From NCBI GenBank assembly GCA_910577755.1, contig CAJTNL010000030.1, positions 1 through 8,722 of the forward strand: a DNA stretch of 8,722 nt. The letters are read 5' to 3'. Below the pieces are notes generated by a model. It was not told the origin of the DNA. It saw only the letters and a list, made by a program, of their open reading frames with translations, and did no database searches. A program made the position numbers and the translations under genes. This document shows, piece by piece, positions 1 through 4,375 of the stretch. The first letter of the stretch is position 1, and the number at the start of each line of letters is the position of its first letter. The DNA comes from an uncultured Eubacteriales bacterium (GTDB lineage Bacteria; Bacillota; Clostridia; Oscillospirales; Acutalibacteraceae).

Positions 1-1
1 A

Positions 2-310
2 TATATCAAGCCGGAACTGCTGATTTTAATACCTGTTCTGTATATCATTGGTATGGGAATCAAAAAAGCAAGCTTCATAGCGAATAAGTGGATACCTTTA
101 ATAATTGGAGGATGCGGTATTGTACTGTCAATTATCTATGTGCTGTCAACCTCTCCTTTAAACAGTGTGCAAACTGTGTTCATGGCGATTTTTACCGCAT
201 TAACACAAGGCATACTGGTAAGCGGCGTAAGCGTATATGCTAACCAGATTTTTAAGCAGTTTATGAACAAAGATAAGGCTGATAGCAATACAGATACAGA
301 ACAGAAATAA
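2..310 (+). CDS. Phage holin, Hol44-like (holin superfamily V), 5' end cut by window edge
   Basis: Holins are small phage membrane proteins that open the cytoplasmic membrane so that the endolysin can reach the cell wall. The frame is open from position 2 and gives 17 residues (YIKPELLILIPVLYIIG) before the first internal Met at 53, so that Met is probably not the true start; only a few residues seem to be missing. Three hydrophobic stretches are visible: the KPELLILIPVLYIIG segment, WIPLIIGGCGIVLSIIYVLS, and an AIFTALTQGILVSGVSVYA segment. A charged hydrophilic tail (KDKADSNTDTEQK) follows. The PELLILIPVLY start, the DKWIPLI-like motif, STSPLN and the TQGILVxGxSVYANQ block match what I know of the Hol44-type holin family, and the length (about 102 aa visible) fits. 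The gene ends just before a strong terminator, so it is probably the last gene of a lysis cassette. Its neighbour on the right is the 3' end of ssrA, a common prophage integration site. The family call is by recall, not by search. Confidence 0.85.
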   Translation, partial: YIKPELLILIPVLYIIGMGIKKASFIANKWIPLIIGGCGIVLSIIYVLSTSPLNSVQTVFMAIFTALTQGILVSGVSVYANQIFKQFMNKDKADSNTDTEQK

Positions 311-325
311 TATAAAAAAAACAGT

Positions 326-398
326 CCTCTCTTACCATTTCGAAGTAAATCTCAATTTTTTGAGGTCACTTTAGTTAAGGTAAGAGAGGCCTTTTTTT
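326..398 (+). terminator. Strong terminator after the holin gene, probably bidirectional
   Basis: A perfect 11-bp stem, CCTCTCTTACC (326-336) with GGTAAGAGAGG (379-389), is followed by C and seven T (392-398). The 42-nt loop holds a smaller inner hairpin (CTCA...TGAG) and further partial pairing. On the left flank eight A (314-321) would give a U-run on the other strand, so the hairpin could also stop transcription coming from the right. It lies 15 nt after the holin stop. Confidence 0.85.
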
Positions 399-416
399 AT
401 TATATACTTAAATAAT

Positions 417-452
417 AAAAAATCACTGAATTGGATTAACCCTTTCCAGTGA
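417..452 (-). terminator. Probable terminator of ssrA (minus strand)
   Basis: Read on the minus strand, TCACTG ... CAGTGA forms a 6-bp stem (arms 447-452 and 423-428), possibly lengthened by a short inner GA/TC pairing across a bulge. It is followed directly by six T (422-417). It lies about 70 nt beyond the mature 3' end of ssrA and is the first minus-strand terminator-like structure after it. The stem is modest, so confidence is moderate. Confidence 0.5.
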
Positions 453-521
453 ATTTAAATGATACTGCAAACACATTTTTAAACGCCACAATGGTCATTT
501 GGTGTTCGTATGTGCGCATTA

Positions 522-869
522 TGGTGGAGGCGAGGGGAATTGAACCCCTGTCCGAAAATTATTTGCCAAAGCTTTCTACGAGTGTATCCAATTATTCTTA
601 TTTCCCAAACTCCATTGCAAATTGGAAATCCATGAAGTTTGGTAGCCTTAAATTCATGACCAAGTGTAAGGCGAAACTTGATTCACGTACACCACTAATC
701 GACGTCTATATTTAAGTCGTGGTACTCCTAAATAAGACGGCAACCTTAATTAGGCTGCGTACGCAACTTGTTTGTTGTCGTTTAATTTAAAAATACGGCG
801 TTTTAAGTGGATCCGCACCACTACTCGCTTACAATGGGTCATAATCCCCGTCGAAACCTTTACGCCCCC
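522..869 (-). ncRNA. ssrA: tmRNA (transfer-messenger RNA)
   Basis: tmRNA rescues ribosomes stalled on broken mRNAs. Its alanyl-tRNA-like end enters the empty A site and its short reading frame adds a degradation tag. On the minus strand the RNA begins GGGGGCGTAAAGGTTTCGAC at 869 and ends TTCAATTCCCC...CGCCTCCACCA at 522, about 348 nt, a normal one-piece length. The acceptor arms GGGGGCG and CGCCTCC pair over 7 bp with one G-U. The T-arm (GGGGTTCAATTCCCC) is clear, and CCA is encoded. After a pk1-like pseudoknot (GTGG/CCAC stem with GCGG pairing onward), the tag frame reads NDNKQVAYAA and then TAA at 752-750. The AAC codon at 782-780 aligns with the AAC after the resume GCA of E. coli. The preceding in-frame codon is TTA, so the exact resume codon is uncertain. 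The tag ends AYAA instead of the usual ALAA. smpB lies 24 nt upstream on the same strand, so both may share transcription followed by 5' processing. I see no convincing separate ssrA promoter. Confidence 0.97.
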
Positions 870-893
870 TTATATAAAAATTTTAATTATGAG

Positions 894-1361
894 TTAACGA
901 TACTTTTCTTTTATTGCACGTTCTATATCTCGTTTAGCTGTTCTTGCAACTAAATCCTGGCGTTTATCATAAAGTTTTTTACCTTTGCATACACCAACCT
1001 GTACTTTGACTTTAGAATTCTTAAAGTAAATAGAAAGAGGGATGAGGGAATAACCGTTTTGCTTTACATAACCAAATAAACGCATGATTTCACGTTTATG
1101 TGCCAGCAGACGCCTTACTCGCATCGGATCTTTATTAAATATATTTCCCTGCTCATATGGACTGATATGCATATTATTAATAAATAATTCTCCGTGTGTA
1201 ATAGAACACCAAGAATCTTTTAAATTTACACGCCCTAGACGTAATGATTTAACCTCTGTACCAAACAATTCAATGCCAGTTTCCAGGCTTTCTTCTACAA
1301 AGTAGTCATGGTAGGCTTTTTTATTTTTAGCAATTGTTTTAAAAGATGTTTTGTCTGCCAT
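894..1361 (-). CDS. smpB: SsrA-binding protein SmpB
   Basis: SmpB binds the tRNA-like domain of tmRNA, mimics the missing anticodon arm and is required for trans-translation. The 155-aa product has the family length and landmarks: NKKAYHDYFVEESLETGIEL near residues 13-32, GTEVKSLRLGRVNLKDS (34-50), the MHISPYEQGNIFN block (64-76), IYFKNSKVKV (111-120) and KGKKLYDKR (126-134) before a basic C-terminal tail (RTAKRDIERAIKEKYR) that in this family reaches into the mRNA channel. The start at 1361 is chosen over an in-frame ATG at 1391 because AAGGAGG sits 6 nt before it and because the longer start would overlap the promoter -10 box. ssrA follows on the same strand after 24 nt, so RNA and protein partner are encoded together. 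Nothing essential appears to be missing. Confidence 0.97.
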   Translation of the reverse strand: MADKTSFKTIAKNKKAYHDYFVEESLETGIELFGTEVKSLRLGRVNLKDSWCSITHGELFINNMHISPYEQGNIFNKDPMRVRRLLAHKREIMRLFGYVKQNGYSLIPLSIYFKNSKVKVQVGVCKGKKLYDKRQDLVARTAKRDIERAIKEKYR

Positions 1362-1367
1362 ATGAAG

Positions 1368-1374
1368 CCTCCTT
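1368..1374 (-). promoter_or_regulatory. smpB ribosome binding site (decides the start)
   Basis: AAGGAGG on the minus strand lies 6 nt before the ATG at 1361. It supports the short, 155-aa form of SmpB over the 165-aa reading. Confidence 0.85.
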
Positions 1375-1386
1375 GCTGTATTTGGT

Positions 1387-1416
1387 AGCATATCATATTT
1401 GCTGTGTGCTTGTCAA
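1387..1416 (-). promoter_or_regulatory. smpB (and possibly ssrA) promoter, sigma-A type
   Basis: On the minus strand, a perfect -35 TTGACA (1416-1411), an 18-nt spacer and -10 TATGCT (1392-1387) preceded by TGA, an extended -10. The predicted start near 1380 gives a leader of about 20 nt that just holds the ribosome binding site. It faces away from the esterase gene. Confidence 0.7.
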
Positions 1417-1477
1417 TGATAGAACAAGAAATAACAAATATTTGCATTTTTAAAATTTAATAACTTGTATTTATGAA

Positions 1478-1506
1478 TTGTAATTTAGTAAAAATATTGA
1501 TATAAG
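1478..1506 (+). promoter_or_regulatory. Candidate promoter for the alpha/beta hydrolase gene
   Basis: TTGTAA (1478-1483), a 17-nt spacer, then TATAAG (1501-1506) with an upstream TGA that makes an extended -10. An overlapping alternative is TTGATA (1497-1502) with AATATT (1520-1525). The leader would be about 90 nt. It contains the inverted repeat GCATTA (1509-1514) / TAATGC (1533-1538), whose role is unknown. Confidence 0.4.
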
Positions 1507-1591
1507 GCGCATTACTTTAAATATTCAATAAATAATGCAGGTGGCTTATTACGGTATGAATACATAATATAAATTAATGTTTTATTGTAAT

Positions 1592-1597
1592 GGGGGA
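1592..1597 (+). promoter_or_regulatory. Ribosome binding site of the hydrolase gene (decides the start)
   Basis: GGGGGA 6 nt before ATG 1604. The upstream in-frame ATG at 1577 is preceded only by A/T-rich sequence, so the shorter protein is favoured. Confidence 0.6.
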
Positions 1598-1603
1598 TTA
1601 TTT

Positions 1604-2563
1604 ATGGGAAAATTCGTATCGTTGGAATCTGAAGCAGAGAAAGTATGTAATAAAAGCGCTATACCGCCTCTAATATTCCAATTGTCTCCAGTAAAAGGAA
1701 GAGAAGTGTTAGAAAATGCACAGAGTATTCCTGTTTTTATGTGTCCTGCAAACATTCATTGTGTACAAGTACGGGTAGATTCAAATTTAAAAATACCTGT
1801 ATATATGGTAGCCCCTAAAGATTGTCAATCTATAAAAAGTATTATTTTTTATATTCATGGTGGAGGTTGGGTATTTGGTAGTTTTCATACCCATGAGAAA
1901 CTAGTGCGTGAATTGGCTTACCGAACAAATTCTATCCTGATTTTTCCGGAGTATACGCGATCTCCAGAAGTTAAGTTTCCTGTTGCTATTGAACAGTGTT
2001 ATCATGTGCTGTGTATGTTACCTGAACTTATAAAATGTCAGTTTCCTGCTATGAACTGGGATGCACTTATGGTAGCAGGCGATAGCGTTGGCGGCAATAT
2101 GGCTATTGCCATGGCACTGCTTGCAAAAGAGAGGTGCGGACCTAATATTCACAAACAGTTGCTTTATTATCCGGTAACTGATTCCTATTTTCAAACAGCT
2201 TCCTATCTTCAATTTGCATCTGGATATTATCTGTATCGTGAGGGAATGATGTGGTTTTGGAATCAGTATGCACCTGTTTTAAAAAATCGTTGTAATATTT
2301 TATTATCTCCCTTAAAAGCTGCTATAGATCAATTGCATGGTTTACCAGACGCTTTGATTGTCAATGGAGAGGCGGACGTACTGCGAGATGAGGGAGAGGC
2401 TTTTGTTAAAAAGTTACGGAGAGCAGGTGTGGATGTTACTGCTGTCCGCCTACAGGGCATAATTCATGATTTTGTTACGCTAAATACTTTAGACCAAACA
2501 AATGCTTGTAGGACGGCAATGGATATTTCAACTGCTTGGATTAATAGAAAAAATAATTTTTAA
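1604..2563 (+). CDS. Alpha/beta hydrolase, hormone-sensitive-lipase-type esterase (Abhydrolase_3 family)
   Basis: This is a probable carboxylic ester hydrolase with a serine nucleophile; the natural substrate is unknown. In the 319-aa form, the oxyanion-hole motif HGGGW is at 85-89 and the nucleophile elbow GDSVGGN at 159-165 (Ser161). The likely acid is Asp258 in NGEADVLRDEG, and the likely base is His288 in GIIHDF. EYTRSPEVKFPVAIEQ (116-131) takes the place of the DYRLAPE-FPAA segment typical of the family. No signal peptide is seen, so it should be cytoplasmic. The start at 1604 is preferred to the in-frame ATG at 1577 because GGGGGA lies 6 nt before it, while nothing like a ribosome binding site precedes 1577. 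The length is normal for the family. It appears to be a single-gene unit, divergent from smpB; no clear terminator follows. Function below the level of esterase/lipase/deacetylase cannot be assigned. Confidence 0.88.
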   Translation: MGKFVSLESEAEKVCNKSAIPPLIFQLSPVKGREVLENAQSIPVFMCPANIHCVQVRVDSNLKIPVYMVAPKDCQSIKSIIFYIHGGGWVFGSFHTHEKLVRELAYRTNSILIFPEYTRSPEVKFPVAIEQCYHVLCMLPELIKCQFPAMNWDALMVAGDSVGGNMAIAMALLAKERCGPNIHKQLLYYPVTDSYFQTASYLQFASGYYLYREGMMWFWNQYAPVLKNRCNILLSPLKAAIDQLHGLPDALIVNGEADVLRDEGEAFVKKLRRAGVDVTAVRLQGIIHDFVTLNTLDQTNACRTAMDISTAWINRKNNF

Positions 2564-2623
2564 TTGTCTATAGCGTTTTTATAAATATAGTATTGTCAAA
2601 GTCCATGTCTTTTTTGCAATAGT

Positions 2624-2638
2624 GTATATACTATATAC
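2624..2638 (+). repeat. Short A/T palindrome between hydrolase gene and queH
   Basis: GTATATA-C-TATATAC, two 7-nt arms around one base. It lies in the 185-nt AT-rich gap, about 50 nt before the queH promoter. It could be a protein binding site, but an alternating A/T palindrome this short can arise by chance. The rest of 2564-2690 shows no gene and no clear terminator. Confidence 0.3.
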
Positions 2639-2690
2639 TTGCCTTTATGATTTAGTGTGAATAATGATGATAATATATTTTAATAAATGA

Positions 2691-2725
2691 TTGGATTTTT
2701 TATTTACAGTATGTTATATTATAAT
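2691..2725 (+). promoter_or_regulatory. queH promoter
   Basis: TTGGAT (2691-2696), an 18-nt spacer, and TATATT (2715-2720) preceded by TGT, an extended -10. A consensus TATAAT overlaps at 2720-2725 but lacks a good -35 at the right distance. The leader is about 20 nt and ends in GAGGT (2740-2744) just before ATG 2749. Confidence 0.55.
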
Positions 2726-2748
2726 AAATAGCTATAAATGAGGTAAGT

Positions 2749-3393
2749 ATGAAGATTAATTATCAGAAAAAATTAGAGGAGACTTTATCGTCCTTACCAA
2801 CAGGACAAGATAAACCAACTTTATTATTACATTGTTGCTGTGCGCCCTGTAGCACATATGTATTGCAGTATTTATCAAAGTACTTTCAAATAAAAATTTT
2901 ATTTTATAATCCTAATATTGCTCCAAAAAATGAATATTTCCGCAGATTGGAGGAGTTGAAAATTCTGATAAAACAAATGGAGTTGGAAAACACTGTTGAA
3001 ATTATTGAAGGGGACTACGACTCGCAACAGTTTTATCAATGTGTTCGGGGGTTAGAAAACGAACCGGAGGGTGGAGCACGATGTGAAAGGTGTTTTGCAT
3101 TAAGATTAGAAGAGGCGGCAAAACAGGCTGTCCAGTTAGAAGTGAATTACTTTACAACCTCTCTTACGATTAGTCCTCATAAAAATGCTGCGTTGTTAAA
3201 TGAAATAGGTCAACTCATGGGAGATAAATATAACATCCCCTTTTTATGTTCTGATTTTAAGAAGAAAGAAGGCTTTAAACAATCGTTACTTTTGTCAGAT
3301 CAATATGATTTATATAGACAGGATTATTGTGGCTGTATATTTTCTAAAAAAGAAAGAGAATTACAAAAACAAGTGCGTTGTGATACAAAATAG
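2749..3393 (+). CDS. queH: Epoxyqueuosine reductase QueH
   Basis: QueH reduces epoxyqueuosine to queuosine in the wobble position of GUN-anticodon tRNAs (Tyr, His, Asn, Asp). It is the iron-sulfur enzyme, formerly DUF208, that replaces the cobalamin-dependent QueG in many bacteria. The 214-aa product shows the family's cysteine signature: HCCCAPCS with Cys29, 30, 31 and 34, then CERCF (Cys112, Cys115) and DYCGC (Cys194, Cys196). These would hold the Fe-S cluster and the second metal or redox site. Other family blocks are FYNPNIAPKNEYFRRLEE (52-69), EGDYD (87-91), the RCERCFALRLEEAA segment and FTTSLTISPHKN (135-146). The start is supported by GAGGT just upstream and a promoter. It stands alone between its own promoter and terminator; no other queuosine gene is visible in the window. 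Confidence 0.95.
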   Translation: MKINYQKKLEETLSSLPTGQDKPTLLLHCCCAPCSTYVLQYLSKYFQIKILFYNPNIAPKNEYFRRLEELKILIKQMELENTVEIIEGDYDSQQFYQCVRGLENEPEGGARCERCFALRLEEAAKQAVQLEVNYFTTSLTISPHKNAALLNEIGQLMGDKYNIPFLCSDFKKKEGFKQSLLLSDQYDLYRQDYCGCIFSKKERELQKQVRCDTK

Positions 3394-3428
3394 TCGCATA
3401 GTCGCTTTATCTCCTGATTGATTAAAGT

Positions 3429-3470
3429 AAAAAAGGAATGGTACTATGTATGAAGTACTGTTCCTTTTTT
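3429..3470 (+). terminator. queH terminator
   Basis: AGGAATGGTACT (3434-3445) pairs with AGTACTGTTCCT (3454-3465) as a 12-bp stem containing two adjacent G-U pairs. The loop is 8 nt, with six A before (3429-3434) and six T after (3465-3470). It lies 35 nt after the queH stop. The A/T flanks would also make it work on the minus strand. Confidence 0.9.
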
Positions 3471-3555
3471 ATTGATGAAAATGTGTTTTACCATTGTAAT
3501 ATAAGTTTACTAAGCTTTGCTTAAAGTCTTCATCATATTTTCGGTAATTTTCCAA
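3469..3555 (-). pseudogene. Remnant of an IS3-family transposase OrfA (N-terminal end only)
   Basis: The minus strand from a TTG at 3555 reads LENYRKYDEDFKQSLVNLYY, then NGKT, HFHQ and a stop at 3469-3471. RKYDEDFKQSLVNLYxNGKT is the characteristic start of IS3-family (IS150-like) OrfA, where a helix-turn-helix normally follows (QAQLCKEYGVS-like). Here the match ends after NGKT, close to the queH terminator, so at most about 24 of roughly 90-100 residues remain. A plausible ribosome binding site (AAGGA, 8 nt before the TTG) survives, suggesting that this is the original start of the gene. A stop codon lies directly upstream in frame, one codon before the TTG. No OrfB is present. It cannot encode a working transposase. 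Family identification is by motif recall. Confidence 0.65.
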
Positions 3556-3868
3556 TGCTTATTTCCTTGCATTATAGAGTAATAGTTATTAGAGCCTCTC
3601 TCCAAGGGCAAGTGCTGCACTGTAAGGGCTGCTGTAGATTGGTGTTGTTTTCCCCTAACACAAGATCGTTCAAGAAAGATTCCCACTACAGCTCTTTGCA
3701 GTTTTGTTAATCAGTTCAATACCGCCGGACGGTTTATATGGAACAAGACTACAAAAGCAAAGCGTTTTGTGGACACAGCATCTCAAATTTACCCCTGGAG
3801 GTTTTGTTTAGGAGCATTTTGAGAAGATATATTCAAAAGAAATTATCTTAAGAATCTGATATTTTTTC
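3556..3868. other. Gene-free stretch, probably decayed mobile-element DNA
   Basis: No intact gene is supported here. The part next to the OrfA remnant (about 3556-3690) is probably the upstream end of the same insertion sequence. On the minus strand it has a TATAAT close to the OrfA start and a possible IS end, TGTAGTGGGA (3690-3681), starting with TG as IS3-family ends do; no partner repeat is visible. The short hairpin AGTGC-T-GCACT lies around 3610-3620. Farther right, readable but start-less frames exist on both strands (for example 3711-3845 plus) and resemble nothing I recognise. Confidence 0.4.
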
Positions 3869-3907
3869 TTACTGTTGTGGTACAGAATTTACTTCTATAT
3901 GTTTCAT
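3869..3907 (-). CDS. 12-codon mini-ORF with a strong ribosome binding site; possibly the broken 5' end of a lost gene
   Basis: On the minus strand, GGGGAGG (3922-3916) stands 8 nt before ATG 3907, and the frame reads MKHIEVNSVPQQ and then TAA. The ribosome binding site is better than that of several real genes in the window. Upstream DNA on this strand is purine-rich, as coding strands in this kind of genome are. Either it is a small peptide or leader ORF, or it is the intact start of a gene whose remainder has decayed; several further stops follow in frame. The second reading fits the neighbouring transposase remnant. I do not recognise the peptide, and such short ORFs are often fortuitous. 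Confidence 0.25.
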   Translation of the reverse strand: MKHIEVNSVPQQ

Positions 3908-4105
3908 GATTTTTTCCTCCCCATCGTTTTAACAATATGCTTCTTTTCTCCAAAAAACGGATCTTCTCCTCAAATTTCTCCTAATCCCTCTTTTTTCTGT
4001 TTACTTTATTAACTATAATTCACTTTTTAAAAGCTGATTATTAGTTCTCCTTTTTATTTTCAAAAATAGATTGCTTATCATACACACATGTTTAATTAAT
4101 GGTTT
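3908..4105. other. Gene-free AT-rich stretch with strong purine strand bias
   Basis: No gene is seen. The minus strand is strikingly purine-rich, with repeated GGAG-type words. One minus-strand frame, from a stop near 4000 into about 3846, is open for roughly 45 codons without a convincing start. It may be residue of a decayed minus-strand gene. Confidence 0.3.
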
Positions 4106-4134
4106 TTTACAATATTAAAGTGAAAATATATGAT
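4106..4134 (+). promoter_or_regulatory. Candidate promoter of the ABC exporter operon
   Basis: TTTACA (4106-4111), a 17-nt spacer and TATGAT (4129-4134). It is the best sigma-A match upstream of 4376 and would give a leader of about 235 nt. The surrounding DNA is so AT-rich that other weak boxes nearer the gene cannot be excluded. Confidence 0.4.
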
Positions 4135-4171
4135 AAAATAAAAATATATGGTAGAATGAAATAAATACTTC

Positions 4172-4226
4172 ATTATGCACGTTTTATGTTGGAGTAATCT
4201 AAAATTGTTATGCAAAAACGTATAAT
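4172..4226 (+). promoter_or_regulatory. Imperfect 12-bp hairpin in the exporter leader
   Basis: ATTAT (4172-4176), a GC bulge and ACGTTTT (4179-4185) pair with AAAACGT-ATAAT (4215-4226), enclosing 29 nt. Downstream is a smaller hairpin, ATTTGT-ctgtt-ACAAAT (4264-4280), with seven T at 4287-4293. These could form an attenuator or an operator. No known riboswitch was recognised, and the AT content makes chance pairing fairly likely. Confidence 0.3.
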
Positions 4227-4375
4227 TAAATACACATAGTGGTATGAAATAGATGTAAAAAGTATTTGTCTGTTACAAATGATGTATTTTTTTGTTAATT
4301 GATTCAATATGATAGCGGTATATGCAGTTTATGTTGGTATCATGAGAAAAATATCCTATGTAAGGAAATGGTTTT

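Noticed and set aside
449..715. 88-codon plus-strand ORF
   Set aside because: It lies antisense to ssrA and gains its length from the tRNA-like region; no ribosome binding site.
1359..1391. Ten-residue N-terminal extension of SmpB (start at 1391)
   Set aside because: It would overlap the promoter -10 box, and the strong ribosome binding site points to 1361.
3711..3845. 45-codon plus-strand frame with an ATG at 3738
   Set aside because: No ribosome binding site, no recognisable similarity, and competing frames on both strands; looks like decayed DNA.
3471..4375. CRISPR array or riboswitch in the long gap
   Set aside because: No regularly spaced repeats, and no conserved riboswitch or T-box landmarks that I can recognise.
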